DNA of 8,980 nt from an uncultured Lachnospiraceae bacterium (GTDB taxonomy: Bacteria; Bacillota; Clostridia; Lachnospirales; Lachnospiraceae), in assembly GCA_937901625.1 (NCBI GenBank), contig CALDIE010000282.1:1-8980 (forward strand), in the 5' to 3' direction. Numbering within the stretch: position 1 is the stretch's first letter; each line of letters starts with the position of its first letter. Below the pieces are notes generated by a model. It saw only the letters and a program-made list of their open reading frames with translations. It was not told the origin of the DNA and did no database searches. Shown here one piece after another: positions 1 to 5,993 of this stretch. A program made the position numbers and the translations under genes.

Positions 1-85
1 CGTATCCCAGATATTTTGCGATCTCCCTGATGGGGATATCAATCTCCTCTTCTTTAGGGAGATAGAGCATGACCGGATATTCCAT
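1..85 (-). CDS. Probable B12-dependent methionine synthase activation-domain protein, N-terminal part
   Basis: Only the first 28 codons are present; the gene runs off the left edge. The ATG at 85 is preceded by AGGAAAGGAA about 7 bases upstream and lies 28 bases after the metF stop, so it is very probably co-transcribed with metF. The visible peptide begins MEYPVMLYLPKEEE and reaches IREIAKYLGY. A 'x-R-E-x-x-x-Y-L-G-Y' stretch near the N-terminus resembles the start of the small stand-alone proteins carrying the methionine synthase activation domain. In Clostridia these often lie beside metF and metH and are thought to support reductive reactivation of the cobalamin enzyme. The assignment rests on this short motif and on context, so the identity is tentative. 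The functional domain itself lies outside the window. Confidence 0.5.
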   Translation of the reverse strand, partial: MEYPVMLYLPKEEEIDIPIREIAKYLGY

Positions 86-113
86 CTTGTGTTCCTTTCC
101 TCAATTTACTTTT

Positions 114-989
114 TTACTTTTTGCAGGAGGGCACCATAAAGGACAGGTTTTCCTGTATTTTGGCAGCCACATCCGGCTTATTCATTGTATAGATGTGAAC
201 ATGATCCCCACCGTTGGCAAACAGATCTATGATCTGCTCCGTGGTATATGCGATCGACGCCTGTTTTAACACTTCCGGCTCGTTACCGAATTTATCCAAT
301 AAGGACACAAATCGTCTGGGGAGGAAAGCCTGCGACAGTTTTAAGATCCTCTCCATCTGTTTCGCGTTGGTCACCGGCATGATCCCGGCCACTACCGGGA
401 CATTGATCCCCGCATCTCTTAGACGATACAGATAATTAAAGAAAAGGTTGTTATCAAAGAACATCTGCGTGGTCAAAAACTCACAGCCCGCGTCCACCTT
501 GATCTTCAGGTTTTGAATGTCTTCGTTAAGACTTGCCGCATCCGGGTGCTTCTCCGGATAACATGCTCCGCCGATACAAAAATCCCCCTGTGACCTGATC
601 ACCGGGATGAGCTCGCTGGCATGCCGGTAGATCCAGTCGTCCGTGCTCTCCACTCCCGCGGGCAGATCTCCCCGAAGGGCCAGAATATTCTCTACTCCTG
701 CCGCTTTAAGATTGGCAAGCTGATCCTTTATCGTTGCTTCGGACGCGTTTACGCAGGTTAAATGCGCCAACGCCGTCACACCCTTTTTCTCAATATTCTC
801 CGCGATGGCCGTTGTGTAGGTTCTGGTACTTCCGGCAGCGCCGTAGGTCACGCTCATAAAGTCCGGTTTCAAGTCCGCGATCTCGCTTGTCGCGGCAAAT
901 ACCTTATCGAATACCTCACTGGTCTTGGGTGGAAACACCTCAAGTGAAAGTGTTCTTGTCCCCTTATTGAAAAGCTCTGAAATCTTCAT
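114..989 (-). CDS. metF: 5,10-methylenetetrahydrofolate reductase (MetF)
   Basis: A 291-residue, full-length single-domain MTHFR, as usual in bacteria. It reduces 5,10-methylene-THF to 5-methyl-THF with FAD in the cytoplasm, supplying the methyl group for methionine synthesis. Visible family motifs in order: LEVFPPK (residues 16-22, with the catalytic-type Glu17), SVTYGAAGS (46-54), HLTC (76-79), LALRGDLP (103-110, with the flavin-contacting Asp108), GGACYPEKHP (140-149), QMFFDN (175-180), and GGDHVHIYTMN near the C-terminus (260-270). The ATG at 989 has a GGGAG ribosome site about 7 bases upstream. The next gene on the same strand looks like a methionine synthase activation protein, which fits a methionine operon. 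The region upstream has a candidate promoter and an unusual leader, described separately. In acetogenic clostridia MetF can also serve the Wood-Ljungdahl pathway, but no partner subunit (MetV type) is visible here. Confidence 0.97.
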   Translation of the reverse strand: MKISELFNKGTRTLSLEVFPPKTSEVFDKVFAATSEIADLKPDFMSVTYGAAGSTRTYTTAIAENIEKKGVTALAHLTCVNASEATIKDQLANLKAAGVENILALRGDLPAGVESTDDWIYRHASELIPVIRSQGDFCIGGACYPEKHPDAASLNEDIQNLKIKVDAGCEFLTTQMFFDNNLFFNYLYRLRDAGINVPVVAGIMPVTNAKQMERILKLSQAFLPRRFVSLLDKFGNEPEVLKQASIAYTTEQIIDLFANGGDHVHIYTMNKPDVAAKIQENLSFMVPSCKK

Positions 990-1012
990 TCTGATTCTCC
1001 CTTTTATATATA

Positions 1013-1078
1013 TTAAGTGTCAGGTCCGCTAACGTCTTTACGGCGCTCTTCCCTCACTGCGGGTCCGATCTGCCGCAT
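1013..1078 (-). CDS. Possible 21-codon leader ORF upstream of metF
   Basis: Reading on the minus strand, an ATG at 1078 opens a 21-codon frame beginning MRQIGPAVREERRKD and closing with TAA at 1013. The stop is 23 bases before the metF start. GGGAAA lies a few bases upstream of the ATG and could serve as a ribosome site, and the frame begins roughly 12 bases after the predicted transcription start. The peptide is rich in Arg, Glu and Asp and has no membrane segment or obvious run of one amino acid, so it does not look like a classical attenuation peptide. It may equally be a chance frame through a structured leader RNA. Nothing here proves translation. Confidence 0.25.
   Translation of the reverse strand: MRQIGPAVREERRKDVSGPDT
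1058..1077 (-). other. Hairpin in the metF leader
   Basis: TGCGG and CCGCA form a perfect 5-bp stem around a 10-base loop in the predicted metF leader. A second possible stem, CGCCGT/ACG..GCG with an AAAG loop and a TTA bulge, lies further downstream. I could not match the leader to the S-box (SAM-I), T-box, cobalamin or tetrahydrofolate riboswitch consensus by eye. It is recorded as potential RNA structure only. Confidence 0.3.
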
Positions 1079-1096
1079 TTGTTTCCCAACTACAAG

Positions 1097-1102
1097 ATTA
1101 TA
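1097..1102 (-). promoter_or_regulatory. Candidate -10 box of the metF promoter
   Basis: A perfect TATAAT on the minus strand (1102 to 1097) lies in the gap between mutY and metF, which predicts transcription from about 1090. No good -35 box is found 16-18 bases upstream: the hexamer at 17-base spacing is about TAACGG. A TTGAAA is present but only 7 bases upstream, too close for a sigma-A -35. The promoter may therefore be weak or activator-dependent. The predicted leader would be about 100 bases long. Confidence 0.45.
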
Positions 1103-1129
1103 CCCGAACTTTCAACCGGCCGTTATATT

Positions 1130-1148
1130 AAAAACCGATTGTCGGCTA
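1130..1148 (-). terminator. Small intrinsic terminator after mutY
   Basis: About 20 bases beyond the mutY stop, the minus strand reads AGCCGA-CAA-TCGGTT followed by further T residues. This is a 6-bp stem (one G-T pair) with a 3-base loop running into a T tract. The stem is short, so termination may be leaky. It separates the mutY unit from the metF promoter. Confidence 0.5.
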
Positions 1149-1166
1149 TTACTTTTATCTATCCCT

Positions 1167-2345
1167 TCACAGATATTCCCTGTAAGCGGAAAACGCGCTC
1201 GGAATGGGATATTTATTTCGTATCACTTCACTTTCCGCCAGCAGGAAGTTCTCATCCTTATCCGTTACCGGAATGTCTGCGGATAATTCATCCGCGCGTA
1301 TCATATAAGCGCGCATATGCCACTCCCTGTGGCTGAATATATGTTTACTGTCGGGGAGTATTTCGATCTTTAAGCCATTAAATCCCAGCTCTTTTGCGTA
1401 GGACAACACTCTCTTACGTCCGGCCCATCCCTCCAGAGAGGGCAATTCGTACAATCCCGCAAGTAACCCCGTTTCCGGTCTTTTATGGATCAGGATACGA
1501 TCGTTACAGGATAAAATAAGAACTGTTTTTTTCTCGATCTTTCTGTCCGGTTTTTTTGCCTTATTGGGAAACTCCGCCTCACGATGCAGGGCATGTGCTC
1601 TGCAGATGTCCGAAAGCGGGCAGGCACAACCTCCCCCATCCTCTGCTTCGTTTCCCTCCCTTATACATGCGGGGGATGTTCCCGGAACACATACCATGGC
1701 TCCCAGATCCATCAGCGCCTGATTTAAAGCGCCTGCACAGCTTTTATCCCTGTTTTCCTTCCCGTCCACATCCTGTATGACATCTTCCAGGACCTTTTTG
1801 ATTTCCGTTTTAAAAGACTCTTTCCCGATATCATCGTCCCGTAAAAGGAGTCTTGTACAGACTCTGAGTACATTCCCGTCCACAGCTGCCACCGCCTGTC
1901 CGTATGCCATGGAAGCGATCGCGCCGGCCGTGTAGGCACCGATCCCCGGAAGAGAAAGTATCTCCTCATAAGAAGAAGGCATCCTCCCGCCGTAATGATC
2001 CACGATACGGATGGCCGCCTTCTGCATGTTTCGAACACGATTATAGTACCCAAGACCCTCCCAGAGCTTTAAGAGCTCATCCTCCGGAAAACGGGCCAAT
2101 GTTTCCATATCCGGGATATTGTTAAGAAACCTTTCATAATATCCCTTTACCGTTTCCACCCGGGTTTGTTGAAGCATGATCTCGGAAAGCCAGACATGGT
2201 AAGGACTCGGATCGTCCCTCCAGGGAAGAGTACGCCTGTTCTCTTCATACCAGGTAAGCAATCGTTTTGCCGCGCAGGACAATGTGATCTCCGGCATCGT
2301 AACGTTTCCGTTGTCTGTCTTTCTACTCTCTTCTTTGTCGCTCAT
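1167..2345 (-). CDS. mutY: A/G-specific adenine glycosylase MutY
   Basis: A 392-residue base-excision repair enzyme that removes adenine mispaired with 8-oxoguanine. The N-terminal HhH-GPD glycosylase domain carries WYEENRRTLPWR (residues 32-43), SEIMLQQT with catalytic-type Glu55 (54-61), the helix-hairpin-helix LPGIGAYTAGA (132-142), and VDGN with catalytic Asp156. The C-terminal NUDIX-like domain that reads 8-oxoG starts near 274 and contains the diagnostic F-S-H (337-339). The iron-sulfur loop is unusual: cysteines are at 219, 227, 240, 242 and 248, where E. coli MutY has C-x6-C-x2-C-x5-C; an Asp/Glu/Gly-rich insert of about 12 residues lies between 227 and 240. The protein is somewhat longer than the roughly 350 residues of E. 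coli MutY. The ATG at 2345 overlaps the end of the DUF1653 gene by 23 bases, suggesting translational coupling. Its ribosome site is weak, and Met17 is an alternative start. Confidence 0.96.
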   Translation of the reverse strand: MSDKEESRKTDNGNVTMPEITLSCAAKRLLTWYEENRRTLPWRDDPSPYHVWLSEIMLQQTRVETVKGYYERFLNNIPDMETLARFPEDELLKLWEGLGYYNRVRNMQKAAIRIVDHYGGRMPSSYEEILSLPGIGAYTAGAIASMAYGQAVAAVDGNVLRVCTRLLLRDDDIGKESFKTEIKKVLEDVIQDVDGKENRDKSCAGALNQALMDLGAMVCVPGTSPACIREGNEAEDGGGCACPLSDICRAHALHREAEFPNKAKKPDRKIEKKTVLILSCNDRILIHKRPETGLLAGLYELPSLEGWAGRKRVLSYAKELGFNGLKIEILPDSKHIFSHREWHMRAYMIRADELSADIPVTDKDENFLLAESEVIRNKYPIPSAFSAYREYL

Positions 2346-2862
2346 ATTTTTCTTTCGTCTGCAAATGGAAACGGATATTCTGATCCCTTTCGTCCACGGA
2401 AAGGTCTTCCTGCGATTCGATTCCCAGTGTCAATTCGATGGGGATTAAGATCTCCGGTGTCAATACCTCCCGTATTCCGCGCAAAACCTCCATCTTTTCC
2501 TGTACCGTTTCCGCTTCCAGAAACAGCATCAGGGAAGGATTTATTCCCGCATCCGCCGTGGGAGACGTTTCTTCCAAAACCGACGGCTCGGGATGATATT
2601 CATACAGGGGAGCGGATTCCATCGTCTGAAAATCCCCCACTCTCTTAAAACGCTCCCTCTGGACGGCATCCGGATATTTGACCGGGTCTATCTCTCCCAC
2701 AAACTCCTCGAGACTGCGTACATAGGTCTGATAAAGATCATACAAGGCCTGGTATATCACCAGATCCTTTCCGTCATCCGCATCCTTTGCCAACATCAAA
2801 ACCTGGTAAAGCTTTCCTTTAAAATGTCTGTATCGTTCAAACGGTTTCGGTGTATTGTCCAT
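2323..2862 (-). CDS. DUF1653 domain protein
   Basis: A 179-residue protein of unknown function. The N-terminal part (about residues 9-60 from this start) is a recognisable DUF1653 domain: YRHFKGKLYQVL, then VIYQALY and VRSLEEFVG. It is a small beta-rich domain found widely in bacteria, often alone. The remaining ~100 residues include an acidic stretch and an alpha-helical segment (LMLFLEAET...EKMEVLRGIREVLT, ending in EKYERQRRE). I recall similar extensions in other Lachnospiraceae DUF1653 proteins, but no function is known to me. The ATG at 2862 is chosen because GGGGGTGA, a near-perfect ribosome site, precedes it. An upstream in-frame ATG at 2904 would overlap the previous gene and lacks such a site. 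It lies 13 bases after the previous gene and overlaps mutY by 23 bases, so the three form an operon. Confidence 0.85.
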   Translation of the reverse strand: MDNTPKPFERYRHFKGKLYQVLMLAKDADDGKDLVIYQALYDLYQTYVRSLEEFVGEIDPVKYPDAVQRERFKRVGDFQTMESAPLYEYHPEPSVLEETSPTADAGINPSLMLFLEAETVQEKMEVLRGIREVLTPEILIPIELTLGIESQEDLSVDERDQNIRFHLQTKEKYERQRRE

Positions 2863-2875
2863 CCTGTCACCCCCA

Positions 2876-3340
2876 TCACTGCTTTGTTTCTTCCGGAAGT
2901 ACACTCTTTAAAAGACTGTTACATCTTTCCAGCTCACTTCTCACAAATTCAAGGATACCTTCCGCATCCGAGAGCGTATCCATCTGCGCTCGCAATCCCT
3001 CGGCACTGCCCTCTGTGGCATTTAACTGCGCCCAGCTTAAGTCATTATAGACCGACCCGGTTCTTGTAAGAACCTCTTTCATCAGGGTTTCCACCTCGAG
3101 GATCGAGGCCGACCTTTCGTTTATCTGATCACAAAAAAGACGGATCATCTCCTGACCTTTGCTTAAGACTCCGGCAAGCTCAGTCTCCGTATAGACCGCG
3201 TCAAAATCTTCCGCCACCGTTCCTTCCGGACGTAAGACCGTCTGTTTTTCCTTTTCCTTAAGGATCTGCTCGGCACGTTTTAAAACCTTTGCGTGCTTCT
3301 TTTCATCGACTTCAACAAGATCTCCAAATATACTGTTCAT
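2876..3340 (-). CDS. Unidentified 154-residue protein, first gene of the mutY operon
   Basis: Begins MNSIFGDLVEVDEKK and is charged, mostly helical in composition, with no membrane segment, signal peptide or metal-binding motif. Heptad-like spacing of Leu, Ile and Val in residues 15-30 and again toward the C-terminus suggests helical bundles or short coiled coils. I do not recognise the family. The ATG at 3340 is preferred because GGGGAGGT sits 9 bases upstream and a good promoter lies just beyond. The open frame continues upstream to 3583, but that extension would cross the promoter and the start of the divergent polymerase gene and has Cys/Tyr-rich, non-native-looking composition. A TTG directly before the ATG is an alternative start. 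It is the first gene of an apparent operon with DUF1653 and mutY. No function is inferred from that. Confidence 0.75.
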   Translation of the reverse strand: MNSIFGDLVEVDEKKHAKVLKRAEQILKEKEKQTVLRPEGTVAEDFDAVYTETELAGVLSKGQEMIRLFCDQINERSASILEVETLMKEVLTRTGSVYNDLSWAQLNATEGSAEGLRAQMDTLSDAEGILEFVRSELERCNSLLKSVLPEETKQ

Positions 3341-3374
3341 CAAGGTATTACCTCCCCGGATCATAGTTTGTCTT

Positions 3375-3403
3375 ATTATAGCCTTTTTCATGCAGTTTCG
3401 CAA
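3375..3403 (-). promoter_or_regulatory. Sigma-A promoter of the unknown-DUF1653-mutY operon
   Basis: On the minus strand TTGCGA (3403 to 3398) is separated by exactly 17 bases from a perfect TATAAT (3380 to 3375). Transcription should start near 3368, giving a leader of about 28 bases that carries the GGGGAGGT ribosome site of the first gene. A 12-bp perfect palindrome lies one base upstream of the -35 box. Confidence 0.75.
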
Positions 3404-3404
3404 T

Positions 3405-3416
3405 TGTGCATGCACA
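3405..3416. promoter_or_regulatory. 12-bp perfect palindrome, possible operator
   Basis: TGTGCATGCACA is its own reverse complement and sits directly upstream of the -35 box of the mutY operon promoter, in the divergent region shared with the polymerase gene. The position would suit a dimeric regulator acting on either or both genes. A second, imperfect palindrome (CACCGGGCCTGGTG, 3423-3436, one imperfect pair) lies 6 bases further on. No regulator is identified. Confidence 0.3.
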
Positions 3417-3516
3417 TATCGACACCGGGCCTGGTGACATTGTCGTACAACGAACCTGCTGACATATTTGGGAGTGTTGACAAAGCATACTACTGGAATC
3501 CCATCCTTCTTCATAG

Positions 3517-3522
3517 TAAAAT
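3517..3522 (+). promoter_or_regulatory. Weak -10 candidate for the Y-family polymerase
   Basis: TAAAAT at 3517-3522 matches five of six -10 positions and would place the transcription start at or next to the ATG at 3529. The -35 region at 17-base spacing (TGGAAT) is poor. A perfect TTGACA exists at 3477-3482, but no convincing -10 hexamer lies 16-18 bases from it. The true promoter is uncertain. Confidence 0.25.
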
Positions 3523-3528
3523 ACAGGT

Positions 3529-5112
3529 ATGAGTAAAGAAACATTTGTTCCCGGTAAATCCAACACGCAGGAGACTTCCACATATATCGCTATCGATCTT
3601 AAGTCTTTTTATGCCTCCGTGGAATGTGTTCAACGAGCCCGCAATCCCCTTACGACTAATCTGGTGGTTGCGGATTCTTCGCGTACGGAAAAAACCATCT
3701 GTCTGGCAGTTTCTCCATCCCTAAAGTCATTTGGCATTCCCGGCCGCCCCAGACTTTTTGAAGTGATCTCAAAGGCGGATGAGATCAATAAGGACCGACT
3801 TAACGTCTTAAAACAGACGACCGGAACAGATACCTTTTCCTGCTCTTCCGACGATATCCGTGAGCTGGAAACACATCCGGAGATGAAACTCGACTATATC
3901 GTTGCCCCTCCCCGTATGGCTTTGTATCTCGAAACGAGCAGCCGTATCGTCAGTATTTACCTCCGATACGTATCCGCTAAGGATCTTCATGTTTATTCCG
4001 TCGATGAAGTTTTTATCGATGTGACACATTATTTAAAGCATTACAACAGAACCGCCAGAGAACTGGCCGAAGAGATGATCCATACCGTTCTTGCCGAGAC
4101 AGGTATTACCGCCACCGCGGGGATCGGAACCAATCTCTATCTGTGCAAAGTGGCCATGGATATCGTCGCAAAGCATATCCCGGCCGATGAACACGGTGTG
4201 AGGATCGCTGAATTAAATGAACGGACTTATCGTGAGCTCTTATGGGATCACCGTCCCCTCACGGACTTCTGGCGTACCGGACACGGTACAGAGAAAAAAC
4301 TTGCCGCACACGGGATGTTTACGATGGGGGATATCGCACGCTGTTCGATCGGATCCGAAAATGATTTTCACAACGAAGACCTCCTGTTCCGTCTCTTCGG
4401 CGTTAACGCCGAGCTTCTGATCGACCACGCATGGGGGCGTGAGACGGCTACGATCGAAGATATTCAGTCCTATCGTCCGGAAAACAACAGTCTGAGTTCC
4501 GGGCAGGTCTTATCCTGTCCTTATGACCATGAGAAAACGCGTGTTGTCGTAAGGGAAATGGCCGATCTGCTGGTGTTCGACCTGGTGGAAAGACGCCTGG
4601 TGACCGATCAGATCGTGCTGACCATCGGATACGATAAACAGAATCTGGAGGACGAGGCCATCCTGTCCAGATATGAAGGAGATGTACATACAGATCACTA
4701 TGGGCGACTTGTTCCCGGTCACGGGCACGGAAGCATCAATCTCCCCCGCTATACCTCTTCCGCCCGTCTGATCGAAGAATACACCATGCAGCTCTTCGAT
4801 CAGATCAGCAACCCTTTATTGCAATCCAGAAGGATCAACATCGTTGCCAACCACGTGATCCCGGTCTCGGTCGCCAAGGAGATACGATCCGAAGAAAAAT
4901 ATGAACAACTGGATATCTTTACGGATTACGCCGCAAAAGAAGGAAAAGAAAAAGAAGAAGAGCGGTCCGAAGAAAGGGAAAACAATCTTCAGTTAGCTCT
5001 TCTGGATATGAAAAAGAAATTCGGTAAAAACGCGGTATTAAAGGGAACCGATCTCAAAGAGGGAGCCACGACGATCGCGCGCAACTCTCAGATTGGAGGG
5101 CATAAGGCTTAG
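3529..5112 (+). CDS. Y-family translesion DNA polymerase (UvrX/DinB-like)
   Basis: A 527-residue error-prone polymerase that synthesises past lesions. The palm motif AIDLKSFYASVE (residues 21-32) contains the first metal ligand Asp23 and a steric-gate position Tyr28. The second catalytic motif YSVDEVFID (156-164) supplies Asp159 and Glu160, so the active site looks intact. TAGIGTNLYLCKVAMD (197-212) is the usual G-I-G-T-N helix, and a thumb HhH-like segment follows near 245-270. The little-finger region covers roughly 320-450. QLDIF (460-464) fits the QL-x-LF-type clamp-binding pentapeptide. A Glu/Lys-rich linker (470-486) then leads to a conserved-looking tail, LLDMKKKFGKNAVLKG, ending in NSQIGGHKA. 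The length and tail mark the Firmicutes UvrX-type group rather than the ~350-residue DinB. It is the only plus-strand gene. An in-frame TAA at 3517 fixes the ATG at 3529, yet that start has almost no ribosome site. Confidence 0.95.
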   Translation: MSKETFVPGKSNTQETSTYIAIDLKSFYASVECVQRARNPLTTNLVVADSSRTEKTICLAVSPSLKSFGIPGRPRLFEVISKADEINKDRLNVLKQTTGTDTFSCSSDDIRELETHPEMKLDYIVAPPRMALYLETSSRIVSIYLRYVSAKDLHVYSVDEVFIDVTHYLKHYNRTARELAEEMIHTVLAETGITATAGIGTNLYLCKVAMDIVAKHIPADEHGVRIAELNERTYRELLWDHRPLTDFWRTGHGTEKKLAAHGMFTMGDIARCSIGSENDFHNEDLLFRLFGVNAELLIDHAWGRETATIEDIQSYRPENNSLSSGQVLSCPYDHEKTRVVVREMADLLVFDLVERRLVTDQIVLTIGYDKQNLEDEAILSRYEGDVHTDHYGRLVPGHGHGSINLPRYTSSARLIEEYTMQLFDQISNPLLQSRRINIVANHVIPVSVAKEIRSEEKYEQLDIFTDYAAKEGKEKEEERSEERENNLQLALLDMKKKFGKNAVLKGTDLKEGATTIARNSQIGGHKA

Positions 5113-5115
5113 GTG

Positions 5116-5973
5116 TCATCCCAGTTTTCCGATCAGCCCCTCGATCCTGTCTTTTTGAGACATGTTGTAGGCAATGTCGAAATAGTAGCGCGTCATCTCT
5201 TTTTCCCCTTTTTCGAGGTAATAATGCGCCATCTGCGTTGCCAGATTTAACAGCTCCGTATTTCCCAAAAGCGGTATATCATACTCTCTCACTGCGTATT
5301 CCACATCCGAGCGACTGGTGGAATCGATCGTGCCTCCCGTCACACGGCTGATATACTCTAACTCCTTCTCGACGGCTTCGTTCTTTTCCTGATGGAAGGT
5401 GCTCATCACATAAAAGGTCCTTGCCAGACGATACTGCTGTTCTTCCACAAAAAAGTATCCCATGTTGCGGAAGCACTGCGCTATATCCCCGGGGCGGAAT
5501 GCTATGGTAAACAGCTCCCTGGTAGACTCAAGGTAACTGCGCATATCCCCGTTTCTCTTAAATTCTTCACCATAACGAAACGCAAACAGGAAACTGGCCG
5601 GCGCACGGTTCTTTGCCAGAAAATAATCTTTTCTGGCAGCGTCATACTCCTTTTTCAATAACGAAACAGTACCTCGATAAAAATACAAAGCCCCAAAGGG
5701 GTATTTTTCAAGGATGATATTATCCTTCGGATACAGGTAGTTGGCTGCGATCACTGCCTCGAAGGCTTCCTCAACATTGATCCTGACTTCCCCCTGTGCC
5801 GCCTCACCGTAGCGGCTTAAGATTTCCGGTCTGAGGCAATGGTTTAATCTTTCCATCGCCATATCGTACGACTTATTTTCGATGAATAATTCCATTTCAT
5901 CCAGACATTTCCCGGCATCTTCGCAGTCTTTTATCAATTCGTCATTCATTTCTCTTCCGTAGATCGATCCCAT
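5116..5973 (-). CDS. TPR-like helical repeat protein of unknown function
   Basis: A 285-residue soluble protein without signal peptide or membrane segments. Two stretches have the helix-turn-helix size and residue pattern of tetratricopeptide repeats: LYFYRGTVSLLKKEYDAARK and the following helix, and FRNMGYFFVEEQQYRLARTF. A further helical pair occurs near the C-terminus (MAHYYLEKGEKEMTRYYFDIAYN). Such repeats usually mediate protein-protein contact; no enzymatic motif is visible. The ATG at 5973 is chosen because AGAGGA lies 7 bases upstream and it starts 20 bases after the asparaginase-like stop. The in-frame ATG at 6024 would overlap that gene and lacks such a site. It is the last gene of the holA unit. 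Its stop is 3 bases from that of the convergent polymerase gene, and I found no terminator hairpin there. Confidence 0.85.
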   Translation of the reverse strand: MGSIYGREMNDELIKDCEDAGKCLDEMELFIENKSYDMAMERLNHCLRPEILSRYGEAAQGEVRINVEEAFEAVIAANYLYPKDNIILEKYPFGALYFYRGTVSLLKKEYDAARKDYFLAKNRAPASFLFAFRYGEEFKRNGDMRSYLESTRELFTIAFRPGDIAQCFRNMGYFFVEEQQYRLARTFYVMSTFHQEKNEAVEKELEYISRVTGGTIDSTSRSDVEYAVREYDIPLLGNTELLNLATQMAHYYLEKGEKEMTRYYFDIAYNMSQKDRIEGLIGKLG

Positions 5974-5993
5974 AGATATGTCCTCTTTTGGTT

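Noticed and set aside
1017..1336. Plus-strand open frames across the metF-mutY gap
   Set aside because: They run antisense into mutY, lack ribosome sites, and have Ser/Pro/Arg-rich shadow composition.
2863..2904. Earlier ATG for the DUF1653 protein at 2904
   Set aside because: It overlaps the previous gene and lacks a ribosome site, whereas GGGGGTGA precedes the ATG at 2862 and the domain begins only a few residues later.
3451..3464. CGAACCTGCTGACA as a LexA box
   Set aside because: Only the left half site CGAAC matches; the right half is TGACA instead of GTTCG.
3477..3482. TTGACA as the -35 box of the polymerase promoter
   Set aside because: It is a perfect hexamer, but no acceptable -10 hexamer lies 16-18 bases downstream, so it is not listed as a promoter.
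3341..3583. Upstream extension of the 154-residue gene's frame to 3583
   Set aside because: It would cover the TTGCGA-N17-TATAAT promoter and the start of the divergent polymerase. A strong ribosome site marks the start at 3340.
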